This document shows, one piece after another, positions 17,318-26,657 of a DNA stretch of 64,000 nucleotides. Each line of letters begins with the position of its first letter. The stretch's first letter is position 1. The stretch is from TMED23 sp964566055 (lineage in GTDB: Bacteria > Pseudomonadota > Alphaproteobacteria > Rhodospirillales > UBA2165), in contig CAZMHI010000019.1 of assembly GCA_964566055.1 (NCBI GenBank), positions 8,198-72,197 on the forward strand, in the 5' to 3' direction. The notes below the pieces were generated by a model that saw nothing but the letters and a program-made list of their open reading frames with translations, searched no databases and was not told the DNA's origin. Made by a program: the position numbers and the translations under genes.

Positions 17318-19699
17318 ATGGCGTCAATTGCCGCAATTTCCCAGCAAATCTGGGACATGAAATACCGCTTCAAGAGCGCTGATGGCGAGGCAATCGACAA
17401 AACGATTGATGATACCTTCCGCCGAGTCGGTGCTGCTTTGGCTCAAGCTGAGAGCAATCCCGACGACTATGCTATCGAATTTTATGAAGCCCTTCGTGAT
17501 TTCCGTTTTCTACCGGCGGGACGAATTATGTCGGGTGCGGGCACAGAGCGAGATGTAACGCTGTTCAACTGCTTTGTCATGGGCGATATCCCCGACGACA
17601 TGTCAGGCATATTTGAAAGCCTGCGTGAAGCGGCTTTGACGATGCAGCAGGGCGGCGGTATCGGTTACGATTTCTCAACCTTAAGGCCAAAAGGTGCGGC
17701 GGTTAAAGGCGTCGGTGCGGATGCCTCCGGCCCGCTATCCTTTATGGATGTCTGGGATGCAATGTGCCGGACTATCATGAGCGCCGGCTCCCGGCGAGGC
17801 GCCATGATGGCGGTGATGCGCTGTGATCACCCCGATATCGAAGCCTTTATTGAAGCCAAGCAGGAACCAGGCCGGTTGCGCATGTTTAATCTGTCCGTTT
17901 TGGTAAGTGATGACTTCATGCGGGCGGTTAAAGAAGATGCAACTTGGGAATTAACCTTTAACGGCACGGTCTATCACAGTCTGCCGGCTCGTGAGTTGTG
18001 GGAAAAAATTATGCGGGCGACTTATGCTTATGCCGAGCCTGGTGTAATTTTTATTGACCGCATCAACCGGCTTAATCCGATCTCCTATTGTGAAACCATT
18101 CACGCCACCAACCCCTGCGGTGAACAGCCGCTGCCACCCTATGGGGCCTGTTTGTTGGGTTCGATGAATCTGTCGCGTTTTATCAGTGATCCCTTCACGG
18201 GTCAGGCTAGCCTGGATGTCCAGGCGTTGGCCGAAATTGTCGCGACAGCAGTGCGGATGATGGATAATACGATTGAGGTTTCGCGCTTTCCTTTACCCGA
18301 GCAAGAACAGGAAGCCAGAGCAAAACGCCGTATTGGCTTGGGCATCACTGGTCTCGCCGACGCCCTGATCATGTGTAATGCCCGCTACGGTTCTGCCGAA
18401 GCGGTTCGCCTGACCGAGGCCTGGCTAAAAACCATCCAACGTGCTGCCTACCTAACATCAACTGAATTGGCCAAAGAAAAAGGCGCCTTTCCGCTGTTTG
18501 ATAAAGCAGCCTATCTTGCCAGTGAAGCACTCAAAAATATTGATGAAGATATTCGGGAAGCCATCGAAGCGCACGGCATGCGCAATGCTTTACTGACCTC
18601 GGTGGCGCCAACTGGCACCATTTCCTTATTTGCCGATAACGTTTCGTCAGGTCTGGAGCCGGTGTTTAGTTTTGCCTATACCCGTCATGTCATGATGCCG
18701 GATGGCAGCCGGCGCGATGAGGAAGTCACCGATTACGCCTATCGTTTATTCCGGCGGCTTCATGGCGAGGAGATGCCGCTGCCGGCAGCCTTCGTCGATG
18801 CCCAGGGACTATCGCCTAAAGACCATTTAGTGATGCAAGCTGCCGTGCAGAAATTTATTGATAGTTCAATATCTAAAACCATCAACTGCCCGGAAGATAT
18901 TTCCTTTGATGAATTTAAAGATATCTATGTGCAGGCCTATGAGCTTGGCTGCAAAGGTTGCACGACCTACCGGCCTAATGAGGTTACCGGCGCGGTGCTT
19001 GAAACCAAGACGGCAAAAGACAAACGTGAAGCCGCCAATGATCAAGCCGAGCTCCCCTTAGAAGCACCCAAAAAAGCCGCCGCCGGTGCCAATGCCAAAC
19101 CTAAGGATATCGGCGATAGTGGCATTTTACATTATTTAACCCAGCCTCTCGACCGCCCGGAGGCGCTTGAAGGCGCCACCTACAAGGTGCAATGGCCGGA
19201 AAGCGATCATGCGCTTTATATCACGATCAATGACGTTATCCAGGATGGACGGCGGCGGCCTTTCGAAGTCTTTATCAATTCAAAGAATACCGAACATTTT
19301 GCCTGGTCGGTTGCGCTGACTCGCATGATTTCTGCTGTCTTCCGGCGTGGTGGCGACGTTTCATTTGTCGTTGAAGAGCTGAAGGCGGTCTTTGACCCCA
19401 GAGGCGGTCAGTGGGTGAAAGGGCGCTATGTGCCATCGCTATTGGCGGCGATTGGCGGTGTGCTGGAAGAGCACATGATTATGATCGGCTTTATGAAAGC
19501 CCCGGGATCATTGGACGAAGATGAAGTTCTGGCTAAACCACAGGTGGTTAATTTAACGGCAGGGCAAGAATCACAAGAAACCTCAGAGAAGGCTCTGGAA
19601 AATCGTTTTCGTCAATGCCCAAAATGCGGCCAGGCCAGTTTGATTCGCCAAGAAGGCTGCGATACCTGTACCAGCTGCGCTTATTCAAAATGCGGTTAG
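17318..19699 (+). CDS. nrdJ: Adenosylcobalamin-dependent ribonucleoside-diphosphate reductase (class II)
   Basis: 793 residues. The ten-stranded barrel shows the finger-loop segment NPCGEQPLPPYGACLLGS and the downstream TSVAPTGTIS motif. The insert after residue 560 is Lys/Ala-rich, and the C-terminus carries a zinc-finger pattern CPKCG...CDTCTSC with a final CG. The enzyme makes deoxynucleotides using a radical from coenzyme B12, without oxygen dependence. A cobalamin adenosyltransferase that could supply the cofactor is about 1.4 kb downstream. No iron-dependent RNR is visible in the window. Confidence 0.95.
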   Translation: MASIAAISQQIWDMKYRFKSADGEAIDKTIDDTFRRVGAALAQAESNPDDYAIEFYEALRDFRFLPAGRIMSGAGTERDVTLFNCFVMGDIPDDMSGIFESLREAALTMQQGGGIGYDFSTLRPKGAAVKGVGADASGPLSFMDVWDAMCRTIMSAGSRRGAMMAVMRCDHPDIEAFIEAKQEPGRLRMFNLSVLVSDDFMRAVKEDATWELTFNGTVYHSLPARELWEKIMRATYAYAEPGVIFIDRINRLNPISYCETIHATNPCGEQPLPPYGACLLGSMNLSRFISDPFTGQASLDVQALAEIVATAVRMMDNTIEVSRFPLPEQEQEARAKRRIGLGITGLADALIMCNARYGSAEAVRLTEAWLKTIQRAAYLTSTELAKEKGAFPLFDKAAYLASEALKNIDEDIREAIEAHGMRNALLTSVAPTGTISLFADNVSSGLEPVFSFAYTRHVMMPDGSRRDEEVTDYAYRLFRRLHGEEMPLPAAFVDAQGLSPKDHLVMQAAVQKFIDSSISKTINCPEDISFDEFKDIYVQAYELGCKGCTTYRPNEVTGAVLETKTAKDKREAANDQAELPLEAPKKAAAGANAKPKDIGDSGILHYLTQPLDRPEALEGATYKVQWPESDHALYITINDVIQDGRRRPFEVFINSKNTEHFAWSVALTRMISAVFRRGGDVSFVVEELKAVFDPRGGQWVKGRYVPSLLAAIGGVLEEHMIMIGFMKAPGSLDEDEVLAKPQVVNLTAGQESQETSEKALENRFRQCPKCGQASLIRQEGCDTCTSCAYSKCG

Positions 19700-19716
19700 A
19701 TTGATTGCAATAAAAA

Positions 19717-19745
19717 ACGCCGGCCATTCGGCCAGCGTATTTTTT
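19717..19745 (+). terminator. Rho-independent terminator of nrdJ
   Basis: ACGC-C-GGCC pairs with GGCC-A-GCGT around an ATTC loop with one mismatch, followed by ATTTTTT. It lies 18 bases after the nrdJ stop and separates it from the convergent small gene. Confidence 0.8.
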
Positions 19746-19763
19746 CGGTATTTCTACAGTTGA

Positions 19764-20069
19764 TTAATCTTTTCTTTCCGGAACCGGATCACCTTGTAAA
19801 AGATTCTCGACAATAATTTGTGCTTTTGAACTGCCACCTTCCTGACCCGTGCTGTCTTTCGTGGCAGCCACAATCCAGGCTTTTATTGCATCGGCATCGA
19901 TTTCGGTTTTTTTCATCACTTCAACCATGATTGCTTCCAAGGCAATAACGTGAGCAGCAATATCGTCCAGCTGATCAAAATGTCCATCAACGCCTTCGCC
20001 AATTGAGACGAGGTCTTTTTGTAACTGCTTAATACTTTCTTCTACTTCTTTAATTTGATCAAAGAACAT
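19764..20069 (-). CDS. Small helical hypothetical protein
   Basis: 101 residues from an ATG at 20069 that has a perfect AGGAGG five bases upstream; a longer frame to 20108 is therefore not preferred. The N-terminal 60 residues look like an amphipathic coiled coil (DQIKEVEESIKQLQKDLVSI). A short linker rich in Gly and Ser precedes a C-terminal helix. There is no signal peptide or membrane helix. The family is not recognised. It converges on nrdJ across the terminator. Confidence 0.6.
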   Translation of the reverse strand: MFFDQIKEVEESIKQLQKDLVSIGEGVDGHFDQLDDIAAHVIALEAIMVEVMKKTEIDADAIKAWIVAATKDSTGQEGGSSKAQIIVENLLQGDPVPERKD

Positions 20070-20432
20070 TTCGTCCTCCTGATTGAAATTTCTATTCAAA
20101 CCATACACTGCCGAACCACTAAAGTCATCGTCCGATCAGCCTTACTTGAGAAAGCGATTTCCCTTGTTAACGGCAGTTGCCTAGTCTGAGAGTTGATTAC
20201 AGATATATGGGATTTTTGTTTTAGATACCCACCAATTTATTGTTAATTTCTCAATTTTTCTACAACGCTAAATTATTTAAGGGTGAAAGGTTAACATTCA
20301 GCAAAAATGCTTGAATTATTCGCTAACATTGGTGAAATTTCACGAGTCTGATTATAATTAGACTATTATGAACCATTGACGGCAAAAATAAGTCGTCATC
20401 CAATAAGTCTTAAACACGGAAAGTTTTCAAAT
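20070..20432. other. Divergent intergenic region, AT-rich
   Basis: This 363-base gap separates the small helical gene (minus) from the GIY-YIG-like gene (plus). It is AT-rich and holds a perfect TATAAT at 20353-20358. No further gene or RNA is evident. Confidence 0.5.
20329..20358 (+). promoter_or_regulatory. Candidate promoter of the GIY-YIG-like gene
   Basis: TTGGTG (20329-20334) and a perfect TATAAT (20353-20358) are 18 bases apart. The -35 element is weak. The start codon lies about 75 bases downstream. Confidence 0.4.
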
Positions 20433-20882
20433 ATGGCATTATTTGGGGGTAAAAATACTGAACCACCAAAAATAGTTAACCCGATCGATCCTAAATGGGC
20501 AAGAAATTCTACTGGCGCTTTCAATAGATTGCTCTCATTTGATCCTGAAAGCGCTAACATCAGGGATGTTGGCGGGGTTTATATTGTTTGGCATGGTGGT
20601 GTTAAACCGGCTTGGGTTTATGTCGGCGAAACGCCTAACTTAGCGAGATCGATTAATGAACTGCTCGACAATGATGACGTCACGCAGTTTGAGATCAATG
20701 GCAGGTTATATGTCTCCTGGTCACCGGTATTGGAAGAATATCGGCGTGGTGTGGTGCTCTATTTAACCCAATCGTTGAAACCCGAGGTCGAGAACCCTCG
20801 CGCTCCGACGGAAGAAACCAACGAAACTTATTTAATTCCGGTATTACTGCCTGGCGAAGAACCTAAAGAACAAGCGGAATGA
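20433..20882 (+). CDS. Hypothetical protein resembling a degenerate GIY-YIG domain
   Basis: 149 residues from ATG 20433; an in-frame TTG upstream at 20376 gives a longer, less likely form. The core GGVYIVWHGG...WVYVGETPNLARSI follows the layout of the GIY-YIG nuclease fold (GxY, spacer, YVG, then an R-containing helix). Later LEEYRRGVVLYL...LKPEVENPR matches the family's Glu helix and the LKP-x-N end. The first motif is GVY rather than GIY and the second YVG rather than YIG, so catalysis is uncertain. It is 11 bases upstream of the HIG1-domain gene and probably co-transcribed. Confidence 0.6.
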   Translation: MALFGGKNTEPPKIVNPIDPKWARNSTGAFNRLLSFDPESANIRDVGGVYIVWHGGVKPAWVYVGETPNLARSINELLDNDDVTQFEINGRLYVSWSPVLEEYRRGVVLYLTQSLKPEVENPRAPTEETNETYLIPVLLPGEEPKEQAE

Positions 20883-20893
20883 AAGTGTAATCT

Positions 20894-21115
20894 ATGAGCA
20901 CCTTTTTAAGCTTGGTGCCGACACTACTCCTGATCGCGGTCATTGCCACGGCAATTGTCTTGTTTGCCGGCATCATCAGCATGGTGAGCGACAAAAAATT
21001 CCCGCCGGCCTTCAGAAATAAGATGATGCGGGCGCGGGTTATTCTGCAAGGTATTGTTATCGTATTATTCCTAATTATGATATTTTCTTCAGCTCTTGCC
21101 CCAGGATCTGGCTAA
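20894..21115 (+). CDS. Twin transmembrane protein, HIG1 domain family
   Basis: 73 residues with two hydrophobic helices (about 5-30 and 48-68) separated by a basic loop containing RNKMMRARVILQG, the HIG1 (hypoxia-induced gene 1) signature. Bacterial relatives are small inner-membrane proteins, and some associate with respiratory oxidases. The end overlaps the upstream region of the cobalamin adenosyltransferase, the usual alphaproteobacterial gene order. Confidence 0.8.
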   Translation: MSTFLSLVPTLLLIAVIATAIVLFAGIISMVSDKKFPPAFRNKMMRARVILQGIVIVLFLIMIFSSALAPGSG

Positions 21116-21137
21116 GGATAAAGAACGGGATGAAGCC

Positions 21138-21701
21138 TTGGTAAAACTCGACAAAATATACACCACCGGCGGCGATCAGGGCGAAACTTCGCTCAGCGAT
21201 GGCAGTCGTGTCAACAAACACGATTTGCGGGTCGAGGCCTACGGCACGGTAGACGAGGCTAACGCCCATATTGGTGTGGCTAGGCTGCATACAACCGCAG
21301 AAATTGACGCCATGCTTGGACGATTGCAAAACGACCTGTTTGATTTGGGAGCTGATCTGGCTAAACCTATATCAGATCAAGCGCAATCGAATGATCTCAG
21401 AATCGTGCAGTCTCAAATTGATCGCCTGGAGCAGGAAATAGACCAGTTGAACGGTAGCCTGGACCCGCTCACATCATTTGTTTTACCCGGTGGCAGCGCC
21501 GGCGCGGCCCATCTCCATGTTGCCCGAACCGTTGCCCGGCGAGCAGAAAGATTGGTCAGCGAACTTGCCATCGAAGAAGAACTAAATTCGTTGAGTCTGA
21601 TCTATTTAAACCGGTTATCTGATCATTTATTCGTTTTAGCCCGTTATTTAAATGATAATGGTTCTGCTGATATTCTTTGGGAACCCGCCAAAAATCACTG
21701 A
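21138..21701 (+). CDS. Cob(I)alamin adenosyltransferase, PduO type
   Basis: 187 residues from a TTG at 21138; a TTG at 21096 would overlap the previous gene. The motifs KIYTTGGDQGETSL (ATP-binding N-terminus), VEAYGTVDEANAHIG and VARTVARRAER are those of the PduO-type trimeric enzyme. It transfers the adenosyl group of ATP to cob(I)alamin to make coenzyme B12, which the class II reductase upstream requires. There is no clear ribosome site for any candidate start, so the N-terminus is the uncertain part. Confidence 0.92.
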   Translation: MVKLDKIYTTGGDQGETSLSDGSRVNKHDLRVEAYGTVDEANAHIGVARLHTTAEIDAMLGRLQNDLFDLGADLAKPISDQAQSNDLRIVQSQIDRLEQEIDQLNGSLDPLTSFVLPGGSAGAAHLHVARTVARRAERLVSELAIEEELNSLSLIYLNRLSDHLFVLARYLNDNGSADILWEPAKNH

Positions 21702-21835
21702 TTTTGAGTGATTCAAATTGACATATTTTGACCTGTGTTATTGACAGAGCATTGGCGAATTCATATGTTTCGCGCTAAATCGGAATTCAAATACCGATTT
21801 ATTTGATTCAGTGACCAAATACCATAGGAAATCGT

Positions 21836-22585
21836 ATGAAAGTCCTTGTCGCGATTAAGCGCGTAATTGATTACAACGTAAAAATCCGGGTTAAATCTGA
21901 TGAAACCGGCGTTGAAACAACCAACGTCAAAATGTCGATGAACCCGTTTGATGAAATTGCTGTCGAAGAGGGTGTCCGCCTAAGAGAAAACGGTGGTGCT
22001 GAGGAGTTGATTGCTGTTTCGATTGGCCCCAAACAGGCTCAGGAGACGATCCGTACTGCCTTGGCGATGGGCGCCGACCGCGGCATTCATGTCGAAACCG
22101 ATGATGATCTTGAGCCGCTCGCGGTCGCGAAACTCTTGAAAGCAATTGTCGATAAAGAAAATCCGGATCTGGTTGTGCTCGGCAAACAGGCGATTGATGA
22201 CGATAGTAATCAAACCGGCCAAATGCTGGCAGCTTTGTTGGGCTGGTCACAGGGCACTTTCGCCTCTGAGCTTTCGATGAGTGATGGCAAAGCTAATGTG
22301 ACACGTGAGATCGATGGCGGCCTTGAAACCATTCAGATCAATATGCCGGCCGTTGTAACGACGGATTTACGTCTCAACACACCGCGCTATGCATCGCTGC
22401 CGAATATTATGAAAGCCAAGAAAAAACCGATCGATGAGTCTTCACCTGCTGATCTTGGGGTTGATATTTCAGCGCGGCTAACGACATTAAAAGTGACCGA
22501 ACCGTCATCACGGGAGGCTGGCGTTATTGTCGAAGACGTCGCCGAATTGGTCGACAAATTGAAAAACGAAGCCAAGGTCATATAG
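21836..22585 (+). CDS. etfB: Electron transfer flavoprotein beta subunit
   Basis: 249 residues. It begins MKVLVAIKRVIDYN, typical of ETF beta, and shows the AMP-binding region VVLGKQAIDDDSNQTGQ and the signature-like segment DLRLNTPRYASLPNIMKAKKK. With EtfA it forms the FAD heterodimer that passes electrons from acyl-CoA dehydrogenases to the ETF:quinone oxidoreductase. etfA follows after 13 bases with a strong ribosome site. Confidence 0.96.
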   Translation: MKVLVAIKRVIDYNVKIRVKSDETGVETTNVKMSMNPFDEIAVEEGVRLRENGGAEELIAVSIGPKQAQETIRTALAMGADRGIHVETDDDLEPLAVAKLLKAIVDKENPDLVVLGKQAIDDDSNQTGQMLAALLGWSQGTFASELSMSDGKANVTREIDGGLETIQINMPAVVTTDLRLNTPRYASLPNIMKAKKKPIDESSPADLGVDISARLTTLKVTEPSSREAGVIVEDVAELVDKLKNEAKVI

Positions 22586-22598
22586 AGGAGGACGCACA

Positions 22599-23531
22599 AT
22601 GACAGTTCTGGTTATAGCTGATCACGATAATGCGGCCCTCAAAGGGGCCACGTTCAATACCGTCACTGCTGCCGCTGAGCTTGGTGACGTAACAATTTTA
22701 GTCGCTGGCAGTGATTGCGGCGCCGTGGCTGAAGAAGCTTCTAAACTTTCGGGTATCACCAAAGTCCTGGTGGCCGATGATGCCCAATACGCCAATCCTT
22801 TGGCCGAAGTGTTTGCCCCTTTAGTTATCGGTATGGCAGGTGATTACACACACATTCTGGCGTCAGCGACAACGTTTGGTAAGAACCTGCTACCACGGAT
22901 AGCAGCCCTTTTGGATGTCCAGCAGATATCTGAGATTACGGCCATTCAAAGCGCCGATACATTTGAACGGCCAATCTATGCCGGTAACGCAGTAGCCACT
23001 GTTCAATCGAGCGATGCCACCAAACTTATAACTGTCCGGGCGACAGCCTTTGAAGCGGCGGTTGCCGGTGACAATGCTGCTGAGGTTACAGCAATTGACA
23101 CTTCCGAAAATCCTGGCCTGTCTGAATTTGTCAGCACTGAACTGACTAAATCGGATCGTCCGGAGTTGACGGCGGCACGGGTCATAATCTCTGGCGGTCG
23201 TGGCATGCAGGACGGTGAAAATTTTGCCCTACTGGAAAAAGTCGCGGACATCTTGGGTGCCGCCGTTGGCGCCTCCCGCGCCGCAGTTGATTCCGGTTTT
23301 GTCTCCAACGACTATCAGGTCGGCCAGACCGGTAAAATCGTTGCCCCAGAACTCTACATTGCCGTTGGTATCTCCGGCGCCATTCAGCATTTGGCTGGCA
23401 TGAAAGACAGTAAAGTTATAGTTGCGATCAACAAAGACGAAGAAGCCCCAATTTTCCAAGTCGCGGATTACGGTCTGGTTGCAGACCTTTTCAAAGCGGT
23501 CCCTGAACTGGAAATCGAACTCGAAAAATGA
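22599..23531 (+). CDS. etfA: Electron transfer flavoprotein alpha subunit
   Basis: 310 residues. The C-terminal FAD domain carries SGGRGMQDGENF, GASRAAVDSG, YQVGQTGKIVAP and VGISGAIQHLAGM, all conserved in EtfA. A GAGGAGG ribosome site precedes the ATG. It is the partner of EtfB and would accept electrons from the acyl-CoA dehydrogenase encoded at 35-36 kb among others. Confidence 0.97.
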   Translation: MTVLVIADHDNAALKGATFNTVTAAAELGDVTILVAGSDCGAVAEEASKLSGITKVLVADDAQYANPLAEVFAPLVIGMAGDYTHILASATTFGKNLLPRIAALLDVQQISEITAIQSADTFERPIYAGNAVATVQSSDATKLITVRATAFEAAVAGDNAAEVTAIDTSENPGLSEFVSTELTKSDRPELTAARVIISGGRGMQDGENFALLEKVADILGAAVGASRAAVDSGFVSNDYQVGQTGKIVAPELYIAVGISGAIQHLAGMKDSKVIVAINKDEEAPIFQVADYGLVADLFKAVPELEIELEK

Positions 23532-23590
23532 GAGAATAAAATATAATGAACAAAATAACCAATATTGATAACGAAAAGCGGTCAAATAAA

Positions 23591-24472
23591 ATGAACAATG
23601 AAATTAAAAATATCGGTGTTATTGGCGCAGGCCAAATGGGTCTTGGCATTGCACATGTTTGTGCCGCTTCCAGTTATGACGTGAAACTCGTTGATATTGA
23701 TGACGCTGCCCTGACCAGGGCGACAGATGAAATTGATAAGAATTTAGGCCGGCTGGTATCACGTGGCAAAATTTCCGACGCTGACAAAAAAGCAGCGATG
23801 GCCAATATTTCTACCGATACCTCATTCGAATCTTTAGGCGATTGTGATCTGGTAATTGAAGCGGCGACTGAAAACGAAGAAATTAAAAAAGCCATCTATG
23901 CTCAGGTTTGCCCAATTCTAAAAGAAGACGCGATCCTGTCGACCAACACGTCTTCTATTTCCATCACCCGCTTAGCCGCCGAGACCGACCGGCCTGGCCG
24001 TTTCATGGGTATCCACTTTATGAACCCGGCGCCGTTGATGGAGTTAATTGAACTAATTCGCGGCATTGCGACGGAACCTGAAACCTTTGAAACGATTCGC
24101 GATTTCACCTCCAAACTTGGCAAGACACCCGTCAGCGCCGAAGATTTTCCGGCCTTCATCGTCAATCGGATATTGATGCCGATGATCAATGAAGCGGTTT
24201 ACACCCTCTATGAAGGTGTTGGCTCCGTGGATGCGATTGATACCGCCATGAAGCTTGGCGCCCACCACCCGATGGGACCCTTGCAACTGGCTGACTTTAT
24301 CGGCTTGGATACCTGCCTATCGGTGATGCAAGTGCTGCATGACGGCTTGGCCGATACCAAATACCGCCCTTGCCCGCTGCTGGTTAAATATGTTGAAGCC
24401 GGTTGGCTTGGCCGCAAATCCGGTCGCGGTTTCTACGATTATTCCGGCGACGTACCCCAACCGACACGTTAG
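23591..24472 (+). CDS. 3-hydroxyacyl-CoA (3-hydroxybutyryl-CoA) dehydrogenase
   Basis: 293 residues. The Rossmann motif is GVIGAGQMGLGIAHV, the catalytic His-Glu area is MGIHFMNPAPLMELIE, and the C-terminal domain includes GAHHPMGPLQLADFIGLD and GRKSGRGFYDY. The enzyme oxidises L-3-hydroxyacyl-CoA with NAD in fatty-acid or butyrate metabolism. I chose ATG 23591; ATG 23546 adds 15 AT-rich residues without family similarity. It completes the etfB-etfA-hbd run that is common in this class. Confidence 0.93.
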   Translation: MNNEIKNIGVIGAGQMGLGIAHVCAASSYDVKLVDIDDAALTRATDEIDKNLGRLVSRGKISDADKKAAMANISTDTSFESLGDCDLVIEAATENEEIKKAIYAQVCPILKEDAILSTNTSSISITRLAAETDRPGRFMGIHFMNPAPLMELIELIRGIATEPETFETIRDFTSKLGKTPVSAEDFPAFIVNRILMPMINEAVYTLYEGVGSVDAIDTAMKLGAHHPMGPLQLADFIGLDTCLSVMQVLHDGLADTKYRPCPLLVKYVEAGWLGRKSGRGFYDYSGDVPQPTR

Positions 24473-24484
24473 ACATAATTCTGT

Positions 24485-25573
24485 TTAATGCAGCTCCGCC
24501 CGCAATTGCTGGCGGAGCACATCGATCGGCATCATTTTGCCCTCAACATCCAGATGCCAGAAGGTCCAGCCGTTACAGGCCGGTGCATCCTGCACCAAAG
24601 CACCAACCCGGTGAATTGAGCCCCGATGATCCGAGCTGATGATCGAGCCGTCGGCGCGAACTTTGGCGGTATGACGTTTCCGGGTATCACTTAATACCGT
24701 GCCGGGCTCCAGCAAGCCGCGTTCAACCAGCCAGCCAAAGGGGATACGCGGCTCTTTCTTTTTCGACGGCGTCGTCAGCAGACTTTGGTCCGCCGGCCCA
24801 CTGATCTGAGACAGCCGTTTTTTCGCCACTTTAATGTAATCCTTGTCGCGTTCGACACCGATATAATTCCGGCCAAGCTTTTTAGCGACAGCTCCGGTTG
24901 TGCCCGTGCCAAAGAACGGGTCCAGCACCACATCACCCGGCTCCGTCGAGGACAGGATAACCCGGTGCAGCAGTGATTCCGGTTTTTGCGTCGGATGCGC
25001 TTTTTTGCCGTCTTTTTCGTTCTTGATGCGCTCACCGCCATTGCAGATCGGCAACAACCAGTCTGAGCGCATCTGCACATCTTCGTTCAATGCTTTCATG
25101 GCTTCATAGTTAAAGCGGTATTTGGCGCCTTTGCCTTTGGAGCACCAGATCAGCGTTTCATGGGCATTGGTGAAACGTTTGCCGCGAAAATTCGGCATCG
25201 GATTGGTCTTGCGCCAGATTACATCATTGAGCATCCAAAAGCCCATGTCTTGCAGCGCCGTACCAATACGGAAAATGTTGTGATAGCTGCCGATCACCCA
25301 CAGCGTGCCGGTTTCTTTGAGCACCCGCCGCGCTTCAGTGAGCCAGGAACGGGAGAATTTATCATAAGCGGCAAAGCTTTCGAATTGATCCCAGTCATCG
25401 TCGACTGCGTCAACTTTGGAATTATTGGGACGTAGAAGCTCCCCTGCCAATTGTAAATTATAAGGGGGATCCGCGAATATGACGTCGACCGAAGCGCTCG
25501 GTAGCGTCTTCATCATCTCGACGCTATCGCCTTCGAGAATCTGATTAAGTTTTAAATTTTTGTGACCTGCCAT
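24485..25573 (-). CDS. ccrM: CcrM-type adenine-N6 DNA methyltransferase
   Basis: 362 residues, close to the family length. It is a beta-class N6-adenine methyltransferase: catalytic DPPY at 35-38 comes first and the SAM motif DPFFGTGTTG comes later, followed by a C-terminal DNA-binding extension of about 85 residues typical of CcrM. CcrM methylates GANTC after replication and controls cell-cycle transcription in alphaproteobacteria. It lies next to rnhB, a usual arrangement. GANTC specificity is from family knowledge. Confidence 0.95.
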   Translation of the reverse strand: MAGHKNLKLNQILEGDSVEMMKTLPSASVDVIFADPPYNLQLAGELLRPNNSKVDAVDDDWDQFESFAAYDKFSRSWLTEARRVLKETGTLWVIGSYHNIFRIGTALQDMGFWMLNDVIWRKTNPMPNFRGKRFTNAHETLIWCSKGKGAKYRFNYEAMKALNEDVQMRSDWLLPICNGGERIKNEKDGKKAHPTQKPESLLHRVILSSTEPGDVVLDPFFGTGTTGAVAKKLGRNYIGVERDKDYIKVAKKRLSQISGPADQSLLTTPSKKKEPRIPFGWLVERGLLEPGTVLSDTRKRHTAKVRADGSIISSDHRGSIHRVGALVQDAPACNGWTFWHLDVEGKMMPIDVLRQQLRAELH

Positions 25574-25665
25574 AACCCGCGCATACTGAGTCTTTGGCGA
25601 TTCCGCGTCAAGAACTATTTAGAATCAATGACTTAGCAGTGATCGTCCGCCACAACATGTAGGAG

Positions 25666-26292
25666 TCAGGATTCTTCGCGACTCAATATATTGATTATTG
25701 GCTTGTAACTTTTTCTGTGGTGAACCGTCACACCCAGCCGTTCCAGGCCTGCCTGATGTGCTTTTGTGCCATATCCCATATTCTTTTCCCAGGCATATCC
25801 CGGATGTAATTCACCGAGTTCCGTCATGATGCGATCTCGCGTGACTTTGGCGATGATCGAAGCCGCGGCGATAGAAAGTGAGCGTGAATCGCCTTTGACA
25901 ATGGCCTCAGCCGGGTAGGAAAAGGGTGGTAATTTATTGCCATCCACCAAGGCAAATTCAGGTCGATTGGGAAGACCCTCAACTGCGCGCGTCATGGCCA
26001 GAAAAGTTGCCTGTAATATATTGATAGTATCGATTTCCTCGACACTGGCGACGCCAACACCGACATGGGCTCTTTCCATAAGTCCTTCATATAAGGCGTC
26101 GCGTTTACCGGCAGAAAGTTTTTTGGAATCATCCAACCCTGCCAGCAGTGTATCACTTAAATTATCCAGATTGAGAATAACAGCGCCGGCGACCACCGGT
26201 CCGGCCCACGGGCCCCGCCCCGCCTCATCAATCCCGGCGATACGGTTGAAGCCTTGGGCTCGATATTTTTCTTCAAATTCAAAGTTAGGCAA
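25666..26292 (-). CDS. rnhB: Ribonuclease HII
   Basis: 208 residues with the family motif GIDEAGRGPWAGP (D22, E23), a third acidic residue D117 in LVDGNKLP, and the usual DSKKLS segment. It cuts the RNA strand of RNA-DNA hybrids and single ribonucleotides in DNA. The start is a TTG with GGGGTGACC just upstream. It lies three bases after the DUF952 gene and 92 bases before ccrM. Confidence 0.95.
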   Translation of the reverse strand: MPNFEFEEKYRAQGFNRIAGIDEAGRGPWAGPVVAGAVILNLDNLSDTLLAGLDDSKKLSAGKRDALYEGLMERAHVGVGVASVEEIDTINILQATFLAMTRAVEGLPNRPEFALVDGNKLPPFSYPAEAIVKGDSRSLSIAAASIIAKVTRDRIMTELGELHPGYAWEKNMGYGTKAHQAGLERLGVTVHHRKSYKPIINILSREES

Positions 26293-26295
26293 CGG

Positions 26296-26652
26296 TCACC
26301 CCAGCCCCCAATCCTCCGGGAATAAATGTTTACCATCTGCGTCGAGATTTAATTCAAAGGTCCGGATTACTGCCGCAACCGGCAAATCGCTATAGAGATG
26401 CGGAAACAACAGATCATTACGCGACGGCTCCCATTTGAGCGCCTCACCGAGTACGGCTTGATCAACTTCGAGCAACACCAAACCGTCCTGTCCGGCCCGG
26501 TGCTTGGCCGCACTTTCGATCACCTGAACGCCGCTTGAAAAGTGAATAAAACCGTCCGCTTGATCCTGGGATGAGCCTTTGTAACTGCCGCTGGATTGAG
26601 CTTCGGCCCATTCATCTGCCCGGCAGATATGATAGATCGGCCCCGTTGGCAT
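26296..26652 (-). CDS. DUF952 domain protein
   Basis: 118 residues, one domain. The segments IYHICRADEW, DGFIHFS, LLEVDQAVLG and FPHLYSDLPV are those of DUF952, a small ADP-ribosyltransferase-like fold of unknown function. It sits between the acidic protein and rnhB with gaps of five and three bases, so all are probably on one transcript. Confidence 0.88.
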   Translation of the reverse strand: MPTGPIYHICRADEWAEAQSSGSYKGSSQDQADGFIHFSSGVQVIESAAKHRAGQDGLVLLEVDQAVLGEALKWEPSRNDLLFPHLYSDLPVAAVIRTFELNLDADGKHLFPEDWGLG

Positions 26653-26657
26653 TTTAG

